A DNA stretch of 14,094 nucleotides. Source: Nitrospina sp. (GTDB lineage Bacteria > Nitrospinota > Nitrospinia > Nitrospinales > Nitrospinaceae). The position numbers and the translations under genes are program-made. The notes beneath the pieces are model-generated. The model was not told the DNA's origin. It made no database searches and worked only from the letters and a program-made list of their open reading frames with translations. The stretch is taken from assembly GCA_004357435.1 (NCBI GenBank), contig SMVS01000092.1, positions 1 to 14,094 of the forward strand, in the 5' to 3' direction. Shown here piece by piece: positions 1 through 6,166 of the stretch (the first letter of the stretch is position 1; the number at the start of each line of letters is the position of its first letter).

Positions 1-1
1 A

Positions 2-991
2 ATGTCCCGGCAACGCTTGTCGCCACCGGTGCGTGAAGGTGCCTTTGAAGCTTGCTCGCATTGTAGCGGCACCGGCTATGTGAAAACCGTTAGCCATATG
101 GCTTTGTATGTATTGCGAAAAATTCAGGAGCATGTGAGCGTAGGCAACGTCAAGGTATTGAGTGTGAAAATTTCATCTTCTGTGGCCGATTATCTCTTGA
201 GCCACAAATTAAAATTTCTTAACGATTTTGAGGAAAAACATGGGTTCACCATAAAATTTTCTAACACAGGAGCTCTGGCGCAGGATGAATTTAGCTTCGC
301 CGTTCTAGACTGGAAAAAGGAAGAAGATACCACTCGTGAGGTTGGCCGGGATTCCGCGGGACAGAAAGCAGAACCGCGCAGAAGAGAAAGAAATGACAAG
401 CGTGGTCGCGGACGGGGGCGGCGTCCCTCGGGGCAGAGAAGCCCCTCTCCCATGGGAGCCACTGCGGCTCCGAACGATGGCAATGAGGGTGAATCCACCA
501 GTGCCGCCAGGGAAGTGATCGCGAGTGAAGCCAAGGAAGAAATAACGAGTGAAACCAGAGTTGAAGGTGAGACAACTGAAGCTCCCAAAGAAGAGGCCAA
601 TGGCAATCGATCCCGGGGACGGCGTCCTTCCTCTTCCCGAAAACGCGATCCAAGGCGAGCCAGTTCCTCGCGCAGGTGGCCCCGAAGGTCTTCCCGCCCT
701 ACCGGTGAAACGGCACCGGATGCTGTCAAGAAAGACTCGGGGGAAGCCGCGGGCGCATCCAATGAACCGATGGAGCCGTTGAACACAGGCAATGAATCTT
801 CACCATCACCGGCAACCGTGGTTGATAAAAAGATGGCTCCGCCAGTCAAACGGGATTCAGAAGAAGAGGTGGAAGACCGGCAACCCCAGGAAAATGTTTC
901 CCGTCTCCATGAAACCGTGACCCAAACCCCTAAGCCGGTTTTCAGGGGGTACCCGAAGGATGATGAGTATCTGGATACGGACGATAGATGA
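2..991 (+). CDS. rne: Ribonuclease E/G family protein, C-terminal part (5' end outside window)
   Basis: This is the 3' part of an RNase E/G endoribonuclease gene, an enzyme of mRNA decay and rRNA/tRNA processing. The visible 329 residues begin inside the catalytic half; the first ATG is an internal Met, not a start. MSRQRLSP at the beginning and the CSHCSGTG motif (Cys18, Cys21) match the Zn-link region of RNase E, where the CxxC holds subunits of the tetramer together. The small domain continues to about residue 105. After that the protein becomes low-complexity: arginine-rich blocks (about 115-148 and 203-235) alternate with Glu/Ser/Thr/Pro-rich acidic stretches, and it ends in an acidic YLDTDDR. 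Such tails in RNase E are disordered RNA-binding and degradosome-scaffold regions. The family call is secure. RNase E rather than RNase G is inferred from the MSRQR wording and the tail. Confidence 0.9.
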   Translation: MSRQRLSPPVREGAFEACSHCSGTGYVKTVSHMALYVLRKIQEHVSVGNVKVLSVKISSSVADYLLSHKLKFLNDFEEKHGFTIKFSNTGALAQDEFSFAVLDWKKEEDTTREVGRDSAGQKAEPRRRERNDKRGRGRGRRPSGQRSPSPMGATAAPNDGNEGESTSAAREVIASEAKEEITSETRVEGETTEAPKEEANGNRSRGRRPSSSRKRDPRRASSSRRWPRRSSRPTGETAPDAVKKDSGEAAGASNEPMEPLNTGNESSPSPATVVDKKMAPPVKRDSEEEVEDRQPQENVSRLHETVTQTPKPVFRGYPKDDEYLDTDDR

Positions 992-1020
992 CCGGAGATA
1001 TCTGGTTTAAATTTTGAGGG

Positions 1021-1749
1021 TCAGGAACTTTTGGCGCAACGGAAGCCGGTGTCCCATGAACGGTGAGTGGGCGGCCCAAAGTTTCGGAAGGAGAGCTTGG
1101 CAAATTCCTCTAGAAATCCATGTTCTCTTTTGTTGATGGCGCCACCACGGATCACTCGGTACTTTTCGCCATAATTTTTATCCTGATAGGTTGAGTCGGG
1201 GTAGGGCTGATACCAACTTGCGGTCCATTCGGAAACGTTGCCATTCATATCGTAATTGCCGAATACGCTTTGATCGGTTTCTTTTTGCCCCCCCGGAAGT
1301 ACCGTTTTTCCAAAATTAGCATTTTCTCTTTGGAATTCGTTTCCCCATGTATAAATTTGCCCCGCCCGGCCGCGCGCGGATTTTTCCCACTCGAATTCGG
1401 TGGGCAAGCGCTTGCCAAGCCAAAGGCAATAAGCGTCTGCCTCATACCAGGAGACCCCCCGGACCGGCTGATGACCTTGCCCTTCTACATAGTTGGCGTG
1501 AGATTTAAATTTTAAAAAGTCGGCATAAGTCACTTCGTAGATATCCATATAAAAAGCCTCAGCCAATGCCTTGTGCATGGGTTGTGCATTTTCACTGGAG
1601 GTTCTTTCCGAGAGAAATTCGGGAATGTGCCCGGAAGTCTTCAAACCCACTTTAAATTCGCCGGCAGGGATCAGGACCATGTCCGGTTTGAGAACGTTAC
1701 AGGACATCAGCAGGAAAATTAGTAATATGAAGAGGAATAATCGCTTCAA
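1021..1749 (-). CDS. SUMF1/FGE-sulfatase-domain lipoprotein (catalytic Cys pair absent)
   Basis: This 242-aa protein has an N-terminal hydrophobic segment ending in a lipobox (LMSC, Cys17), so it is probably an envelope lipoprotein. Residues 24-240 are a formylglycine-generating-enzyme-like fold: MVLIPAGEF at 24-32, FYMDIYEVTYADF at 67-79, QPVRGVSWYEADAYC around 94-108, GKRLPTEFEWEKSARG at 112-127, YDMNGNVSEW at 166-175, RVIRGG at 198-203 and GFRCA at 235-239. The Cys pair that true FGEs use to oxidise sulfatase cysteines is absent from the region after RGG (203-240). It is therefore unlikely to be an FGE; other members of this fold act as binding or maturation proteins. The start is a TTG at 1749 that overlaps the TGA of the upstream gene (TTGA), which implies translational coupling. 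No in-frame ATG precedes the lipobox and no clear Shine-Dalgarno is seen. The function is unknown. Confidence 0.85.
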   Translation of the reverse strand: MKRLFLFILLIFLLMSCNVLKPDMVLIPAGEFKVGLKTSGHIPEFLSERTSSENAQPMHKALAEAFYMDIYEVTYADFLKFKSHANYVEGQGHQPVRGVSWYEADAYCLWLGKRLPTEFEWEKSARGRAGQIYTWGNEFQRENANFGKTVLPGGQKETDQSVFGNYDMNGNVSEWTASWYQPYPDSTYQDKNYGEKYRVIRGGAINKREHGFLEEFAKLSFRNFGPPTHRSWDTGFRCAKSS

Positions 1750-2453
1750 TGGATGATTTGAGCAGTTTGTTGAACGGCGGGGGGCGGGTGTGGGAAAACC
1801 TTGTCCCCTTCGGGAATATTGGCAAATTCAATGGTGTAACAGGCCGCCACCACGCGTGAGCACAGGGCTGTTTTGCATTCAGCTTCGCTCCGGCCGCAGT
1901 AATAATTTATGATTCTTAATTTTGTGTGCCCTTGGGCCGTGCGCAGAACGTAGACATTTCTTTTGGATTCAATATTGTGCGTTCGGGTGCGATAAATATA
2001 CCAATCGATAATGGATTTGTTGACCACATTTCCCCATGATCGAGCGTCTTCAATGAATCCACTTTTGGGAAACTCTTCAACTTCATCGAATGGGACGGCA
2101 CCCAGGTTGATGATTCCCACCGGCCCTTGCGGGTTGGTGGCGCCCCCGTTGGCCATGATTTTAGTCCTTTGAAAACCGAGGTCCCACTCCATCTGGTTCA
2201 GCAGATGCCGGTCATTTTCCAAATCTCCAACCTGGTGTGTTTCCCCAGTTGAAAAATCCACTAGAATCCAAGAGCTTCTGGATTTTGCATCCACGGAGAT
2301 GAGAGAATTCAAAGTTTCAAATTTAGGCTGTTTCTTGGGGGGCAATGCCACACTCTCATAATCCTCGATATTGTTTGCCATCATGTTCATGGCCGTGTTG
2401 AAAAACAAGGTTCCAAGCAGGAGCATGCCAAATATTTTTAGAGTGGTATTCAT
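1746..2453 (-). CDS. HmuY-like (heme-binding family) exported protein
   Basis: This 235-aa protein has an N-terminal signal-like hydrophobic stretch (residues 5-26, no lipobox), so it is probably exported. The rest resembles the HmuY family, secreted or surface proteins first known as Porphyromonas heme binders. Visible family-like features are SWILVDFSTGE (61-71), EWDLGFQRTKIMANGGATNP (89-108), WYIYRTRTHNI (151-161) and NVYVLRTAQGHTKLRIINYY (166-185). The C-terminal part carries four cysteines (186, 193, 198, 205) spaced C-x6-C-x4-C-x6-C, which I do not associate with classical HmuY; they could form disulfides outside the cytoplasm. The tail (221-235) is Pro/Gln-rich. It overlaps the downstream SUMF1-like lipoprotein gene, so the two probably act together. 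Heme binding here is inference: other family members bind different ligands or none known. The ATG at 2453 lacks an obvious Shine-Dalgarno. Confidence 0.72.
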   Translation of the reverse strand: MNTTLKIFGMLLLGTLFFNTAMNMMANNIEDYESVALPPKKQPKFETLNSLISVDAKSRSSWILVDFSTGETHQVGDLENDRHLLNQMEWDLGFQRTKIMANGGATNPQGPVGIINLGAVPFDEVEEFPKSGFIEDARSWGNVVNKSIIDWYIYRTRTHNIESKRNVYVLRTAQGHTKLRIINYYCGRSEAECKTALCSRVVAACYTIEFANIPEGDKVFPHPPPAVQQTAQIIH

Positions 2454-2552
2454 AGAAACTATTTTATCAAATGGGAGCTGGAGATTGCAGGAAAAATGAC
2501 CTAAAGTATGAAGAAGAAATATCTCAGAATGTTAGATCAAATTATTGATAAA

Positions 2553-2558
2553 ATTATA
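2553..2558 (-). promoter_or_regulatory. Candidate -10 box of the HmuY-like operon
   Basis: A perfect TATAAT reads on the minus strand here, about 100 bases upstream of the HmuY-like start codon. No good -35 hexamer lies 16-18 bases upstream (CTAACC at the ideal spacing), so it may need an activator or be chance in this AT-rich stretch. It lies next to a small inverted repeat, ATCAA-ATTA-TTGAT (2536-2549), that could be an operator. Confidence 0.3.
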
Positions 2559-2583
2559 CTTTTTTCTTTATTCAGGGTTAGAG

Positions 2584-2589
2584 TATAAT
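2584..2589 (+). promoter_or_regulatory. Candidate -10 box upstream of the 214-aa gene and ftsEX
   Basis: A perfect TATAAT lies 48 bases before the ATG at 2637. The -35 region is poor (T-rich, no TTGACA-like hexamer at 17 bases). Transcription would begin near 2596, inside the leader hairpin described separately. This is the only convincing hexamer ahead of the rightward run, so it is the best promoter candidate for it. Confidence 0.35.
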
Positions 2590-2592
2590 GAC

Positions 2593-2640
2593 AAAAGGAG
2601 GCAAGAGGTACCGCCTGTGGGCCCTTTTAAAAAAATATGA
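2593..2640 (+). promoter_or_regulatory. Leader with imperfect hairpin and possible 7-codon leader ORF
   Basis: AAAAGG (2593-2598) can pair with CCTTTT (2623-2628) and AGGC (2599-2602) with GCCT (2613-2616), leaving GAGG (2605-2608) in the loop. Eight bases after GAGG a GTG (2617) opens a 7-codon frame, Val-Gly-Pro-Phe-Lys-Lys-Ile by plain codon reading, whose TGA overlaps the ATG of the next gene as ATGA. The main gene has no Shine-Dalgarno of its own, only an A-rich stretch, so coupling to this mini-ORF would explain how it is translated. An 18-codon frame from ATG 2588 also overlaps the start. All of this is inference from short signals. Confidence 0.3.
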
Positions 2641-3281
2641 CTAAAGACCGGGGAATTGCGTATAAAAAAGCCATGATCGAGCAGTTTTTGAAAAAAGAGT
2701 TCGATCGATATTTTGGCCGCGGGGGAAGAATTTCTATCCGCAAGCGGCAACGCTTCATGGAGCGCGTGACCAGTAAAATCAGCAAAAAATTTGGTAAAGA
2801 TGTCATGTGTCTGGTTGATTTCACTAAGCGGGGTTTTGTCACCTTGATTTCTCCGCCTCTCAGTGAATCCACCGACAAAGGTAAACTGACCCAGTCTTTC
2901 ACCCATCCGCAGGTGGTTTATACGACGCATTGTGTGGATCGATTCAGTGAAAGGGCTCAAACGACTGATAACTGTATTGTCGCCTTGGATGTATGTTTGG
3001 ACGAGGCGCTCCTGACCTATGGAATCCATCCAGAACATCTGGTTTGTTCGGTTGGAGTGTTTGCCTTTGATGTTGAGGCGGGCCGCTTGATCCTTAAAAC
3101 ATTCATTAGCTTTGAAATGCTGTCAGATGACCAAATTCAAAATTTTTATGGTGTCGATGTGCTGTCAGTTTTTTCCCAAGACATCATTTCAGAGAATGTC
3201 GCTGATAGCGATATCATCCTTTCGGATGAATTTCCTGCCTTGATGGACGGGCCAAAAAATCAACGAGGCGTTACCCCTTGA
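2637..3281 (+). CDS. Unrecognised 214-aa protein upstream of ftsEX
   Basis: I do not recognise a named family. The protein has no signal peptide or membrane segment, so it is probably cytoplasmic. The N-terminal 55 residues are strongly basic and probably helical (KKAMIEQFLKKEFDRYF, then IRKRQRF). The middle has the pattern THCVDRFSER (97-106), an H-x3-R-x3-R arrangement with nearby cysteines (99, 113, 120). Residues 150-170 (RLILKTFISFEMLSDDQIQ) look like a beta strand followed by a helix, and the tail is acidic. Composition is like its neighbours, so it looks resident. It starts at the first in-frame ATG after a stop at 2628. A 59-base gap without a convincing terminator separates it from ftsE, so cotranscription with ftsEX is plausible. 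Catalysis by the His/Arg motif is only a possibility. Confidence 0.75.
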   Translation: MTKDRGIAYKKAMIEQFLKKEFDRYFGRGGRISIRKRQRFMERVTSKISKKFGKDVMCLVDFTKRGFVTLISPPLSESTDKGKLTQSFTHPQVVYTTHCVDRFSERAQTTDNCIVALDVCLDEALLTYGIHPEHLVCSVGVFAFDVEAGRLILKTFISFEMLSDDQIQNFYGVDVLSVFSQDIISENVADSDIILSDEFPALMDGPKNQRGVTP

Positions 3282-3340
3282 GGGTTATTGATTTTGGCTC
3301 CTTTAGCCATTACTTAAATCCAAAAAACAGTTAGTGGAGC

Positions 3341-4006
3341 ATGATTCAGCTTTACAACGTTTTTAAATCATACCAAGGCAATCCAGCCCTGACGGACATT
3401 TCTTTCATTGTCAGGCGGGGGGGGTTCGTTTTTGTTGCGGGTCCAAGCGGTGCGGGAAAATCCACCTTGTTGAAAATTCTTTTTCGTTGGGAAAGTTACG
3501 ACCGCGGGCAAGTGCTGGTCAACGGCATCAATGTGGGCAAACTCAAGCCCAACAAACTGCATCTCCTGCGGCGCCATATTGGGGTTGTGTTTCAAGATTA
3601 TAAGTTGCTCGCTGGAAAAACCATTTTTGAAAACGTGGCATTTGCCCAGGAAATTGTTGGAACCAGTAAAAAGGCTATTCGCTTTCAAACCTGGGAAGCG
3701 CTCAAAAACGTCGGCCTGTCTCATAAAAAAGATGCCTACCCCCTTCAACTTTCTGGAGGAGAGCAACAACGGGTTGCCATCGCCCGCGCTCTGGTTAATT
3801 CTCCTGAAATCCTGCTTGCCGATGAACCTACGGGCAATCTGGATCCGGAAATATCCTTTGAAATCCTCAAGTTGTTTGAACAGGCAAATCGCAAGGGGAT
3901 GACCGTGATCTTTGCCACCCACAATCAGGACATCCTCCATCGAGGAGATCACCCGACCGTTTCTCTTAAACGCGGAAAGGTGGTCGATTCCCGGGTCCTG
4001 TCGTGA
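3341..4006 (+). CDS. ftsE: Cell division ATP-binding protein FtsE
   Basis: This is the ATPase subunit of FtsEX, a type VII ABC transporter-like complex that uses ATP hydrolysis at the division site to drive periplasmic cell-wall hydrolase activation rather than transport. At 221 aa it is the usual FtsE length. Visible motifs are Walker A GPSGAGKST (34-42), Q-loop VFQDYKLL with Gln85, ABC signature LSGGEQQRVAIARAL (137-151), Walker B ILLADEPTGNLD (157-168) and the switch His194 in ATHN. The wording VFQDYKLL and DEPTGNLD is typical of FtsE/LolD-type ATPases, and the adjacent ftsX settles the identity. The start MIQLYNVFKSY matches the family N-terminus; GGAG sits only one base before the ATG, an unusually short spacing. 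Its TGA overlaps the GTG of ftsX. Confidence 0.96.
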   Translation: MIQLYNVFKSYQGNPALTDISFIVRRGGFVFVAGPSGAGKSTLLKILFRWESYDRGQVLVNGINVGKLKPNKLHLLRRHIGVVFQDYKLLAGKTIFENVAFAQEIVGTSKKAIRFQTWEALKNVGLSHKKDAYPLQLSGGEQQRVAIARALVNSPEILLADEPTGNLDPEISFEILKLFEQANRKGMTVIFATHNQDILHRGDHPTVSLKRGKVVDSRVLS

Positions 4007-4908
4007 ATTTTTTGATGCGAGCGTTTCGATCCTCACTCGCTAATATCAAATCCAACAAACAAATTTGTGCGGCTTCCGTTGGCTCAATCACCATAGCTCT
4101 ATCCATTATGGGGTTGTTTTTATTCATATTCATAAATCTCAATTCCCTGTTGTCGGCCTGGGATCAGCGCGTTCAGTTGGTGGTTTATTTGAATGATGGG
4201 ATTTCCGCGGATGACCGCAAGCGTTTGGATCAGCTGATATCCAGGAAGATCGAGGTGGTGTCATTTGAGTTTATCTCCAGAAAACAGGCTTGGGCAAAAT
4301 TTGAGTCGAGCTTTTCAAAAGAGTCGGACCTGCTGGAGAAACTTGATTTCAATCCCTTGCCAGCCTCCTACAACCTTAAGATCAGGAGTTCCACCGACCG
4401 GTTGGCTGAAATTCGCCAGCTTTCAGATATTCTGGTCAGTCAAGCCGGTGTCGAATCTGTTGAGTATGGTGAAAAATGGATTGGCCGCTTTGAAACCTTC
4501 ATGATATTCATGAAAGTATTTTTGATGGCTCTGGCATCGCTGATAAGCCTTGGTGCGGTTTTAATTATTTCCAACACCATCAAGCTTTCAGTGTTTTCCA
4601 GAAAAGATGAAATCGAGTTGATGCTGCTGATTGGCGCCACCCCTGGTTCGATTAAAGCGCCCTATCTATTAGAAGGCATGTTTCAGGGTTTGTTGGGTGC
4701 GCTGGTTTCAATTTCGTTGGTCAAGCTGGTTCAAGTGTATCTAAAGTATCAGTTTCAAGGTTCTTTTGAAACATTGATTCGCGGCATGGAGTTTCAGTTC
4801 CTGTCGCAAACCTATATTGTGACTATTTTTATCACCAGTATTTTTATTGGTTTGATGGGGAGTTATATTTCTCTTCAACAGTTTTTAAATTCTTACTATA
4901 AAAAGTGA
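4003..4908 (+). CDS. ftsX: Cell division protein FtsX (permease-like subunit)
   Basis: This is the membrane partner of FtsE. The 301 residues show the FtsX layout: a short cytoplasmic N-terminus, TM1 (about 22-46), a periplasmic domain (about 50-165) that recruits the hydrolase activator, then TM2 (168-192), TM3 (about 219-246) and TM4 (271-292). The cytoplasmic segment after TM2, with RKDEIELMLLIGAT (200-213), is the conserved FtsX signature that contacts FtsE. Translation probably starts at GTG 4003, which overlaps the ftsE stop as GTGA; an in-frame ATG at 4015 is an alternative. No strong Shine-Dalgarno is present, consistent with coupling. The 3' end overlaps the next gene, completing an ftsE-ftsX-envC operon. 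Confidence 0.95.
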   Translation: MNFLMRAFRSSLANIKSNKQICAASVGSITIALSIMGLFLFIFINLNSLLSAWDQRVQLVVYLNDGISADDRKRLDQLISRKIEVVSFEFISRKQAWAKFESSFSKESDLLEKLDFNPLPASYNLKIRSSTDRLAEIRQLSDILVSQAGVESVEYGEKWIGRFETFMIFMKVFLMALASLISLGAVLIISNTIKLSVFSRKDEIELMLLIGATPGSIKAPYLLEGMFQGLLGALVSISLVKLVQVYLKYQFQGSFETLIRGMEFQFLSQTYIVTIFITSIFIGLMGSYISLQQFLNSYYKK

Positions 4909-6086
4909 TGCTTCCCAGATCGATGTCTCGTTTTTTTGTTGGCCTGCTTTGTCTTGCCGTGCTGGGGTTTTCGGTCCCGCCTGCTGGCGCTGAGGACATC
5001 CAATCGTTGCTGGACGATGAAAAGAAATCGCTGGAAAAACTCAAAAAGAGGATCGCCCGGCGGGATCGTGATTTATCCGCCATTAGTAAAAAAGAAACTC
5101 GTATTCTTAAAAAGCTGGAACATTTGGATGACCGTTTGAAGGTCAAAGAAAGAGAGTTGAAGATTTATCAGTGGAATTTGAAAATCAATCGTAAGCAGTT
5201 GGCGGATTTAAGCCCGAAATTAGAAGAAATGGCCAGTCAGTTGGCCCGAAAGAAGAAGCTTTTGGGCAAGCGCTTGAGAAGCATTTATAAGGAGGGGGAT
5301 ATGTTTCTGGTGAAGGTTTTGTTTTCATCGGACAATATCAACGACCTTTTACAGCGAGTCAAATATATGGAAAAGATCATGGCTTATGACATTGCCATGT
5401 TTGGAAATTATGTGAACGCCCTAGGCAAACTTGAAAGTCATAAGCGGGTTTTATTGCAAGGTCAAAATGATCTGATTAAATTCAAACAGGCTTCTCTAAA
5501 GAAGCGGCAGGAGCTGAGCGAGCAAAAGGGGGCAAAATCGCGATTTCTTAAAAAAGTTTTGAGTCAAAAGATCTATGCTTTGCAAACGCGCAGAGAACTT
5601 TTGAAGGCTTCCGGAAATCTGAATGAACTGATTTTAAAACTGGAAGAAAAACTGGTTTTAGGGGAAGGTCTCAGTATTGCCGATGTCAAAGGCCGTTTGG
5701 TCTACCCAGTCAAGGGAAAGATCATAAATCGGTTTGGCCGGAAGATGGACAAGCGATTTGACACTTACATCGTTTATAATGGTATCAATCTCAAAGTTGA
5801 AAAGGGAACGGATGTGCGTTCCATATTTCATGGCAAAGTATTGTATACCGGCACGCTTGAAGGGTACGGCAAAATTATAATCATTGGGCATGGCGATGAT
5901 TATCATTCTTTGTATGGGCATCTGGATAATATCAGGGCTGAAATGGGAGATTGGGTTAAGGAAGGCACAGTGATTGGTGAGTCCGGGGATACCGGGTCCC
6001 TGTTAGGGGCGACCCTATACCTGGAAATACGCCATAAGGGCAAGCCAGTTGAGCCGACACGTTGGTTCCAAGTGGCCCGAAAATAA
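4905..6086 (+). CDS. envC: EnvC-like murein hydrolase activator (coiled coil plus degenerate LytM/M23)
   Basis: This periplasmic protein is expected to bind the FtsX periplasmic loop and activate N-acetylmuramyl-L-alanine amidases during septum splitting. Residues 8-29 form a signal peptide (cleavage near AGA-ED). Residues 32-125 and about 170-252 are heptad-rich, Lys/Glu-rich coiled coil, as in EnvC. A LytM/M23 domain covers about 265-388 and ends with LYLEIRHKGKPVEPTRWF. The metal ligands are missing: the HxGxD position reads YNGIN (Tyr291, Asn295) and the HxH position reads TLY (Thr370, Tyr372), although His339 of YGHL is kept. This matches catalytically dead EnvC rather than an active M23 endopeptidase. 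The start is either GTG 4905 (4-base overlap with ftsX) or the next codon, ATG 4908; no Shine-Dalgarno separates them. Direct ftsX-envC adjacency supports the assignment. Confidence 0.92.
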   Translation: MMLPRSMSRFFVGLLCLAVLGFSVPPAGAEDIQSLLDDEKKSLEKLKKRIARRDRDLSAISKKETRILKKLEHLDDRLKVKERELKIYQWNLKINRKQLADLSPKLEEMASQLARKKKLLGKRLRSIYKEGDMFLVKVLFSSDNINDLLQRVKYMEKIMAYDIAMFGNYVNALGKLESHKRVLLQGQNDLIKFKQASLKKRQELSEQKGAKSRFLKKVLSQKIYALQTRRELLKASGNLNELILKLEEKLVLGEGLSIADVKGRLVYPVKGKIINRFGRKMDKRFDTYIVYNGINLKVEKGTDVRSIFHGKVLYTGTLEGYGKIIIIGHGDDYHSLYGHLDNIRAEMGDWVKEGTVIGESGDTGSLLGATLYLEIRHKGKPVEPTRWFQVARK

Positions 6087-6095
6087 AGAAAAGAG

Positions 6096-6126
6096 TAGCC
6101 ATGGATCCTGTCAAATACGATATAAT
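6096..6126 (+). promoter_or_regulatory. Candidate promoter before ctpA
   Basis: TATAAT at 6121-6126 is a perfect -10 in the 80-base gap after envC. The best -35-like hexamer is TAGCCA (6096-6101) at a long 19-base spacing, so strength is uncertain. It would give ctpA its own transcript start near 6133 in addition to readthrough from ftsEX-envC. Confidence 0.35.
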
Positions 6127-6155
6127 TAATTGAGAACATTAACCCATTTTTTGCT

Positions 6156-6160
6156 GGAGA
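6156..6160 (+). promoter_or_regulatory. Shine-Dalgarno supporting the TTG start of ctpA
   Basis: GGAGA lies six bases ahead of TTG 6167. The frame has no ATG until residue 107, well inside the protein, so this site decides for the TTG start, which also yields a complete signal peptide. Confidence 0.6.
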
Positions 6161-6166
6161 ATCCTC

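Noticed and set aside
190..849. Long minus-strand ORF opposite the RNase E tail (219 aa)
   Set aside because: It is antisense to the low-complexity Arg/Glu-rich tail, whose biased codons remove stops on the other strand. It reads as Ser/Leu/Arg-rich sequence with no domain.
996..1003. Palindrome AGATATCT between the convergent rne and lipoprotein genes
   Set aside because: It is only 8 bp, has no loop and no T-tract, so it is not a credible terminator.
2536..2560. Possible Fur box near the HmuY-like promoter
   Set aside because: The AT-rich stretch has GATAA-like pieces, but they do not fit the 7-1-7 or 6-1-6 inverted spacing when aligned by eye.
3290..3320. Hairpin GGCT-CCTTT-AGCC before ftsE as a terminator
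   Set aside because: The stem is only four base pairs and no T-tract follows.
3368..4036. Minus-strand 222-aa ORF opposite ftsE
   Set aside because: The plus strand encodes an intact ABC ATPase with all motifs; the antisense product has no recognisable features.
4905..6086. Active M23 endopeptidase
   Set aside because: The HxGxD and HxH metal-binding positions are replaced by Tyr/Asn and Thr/Tyr, so EnvC-type activation is the better reading.
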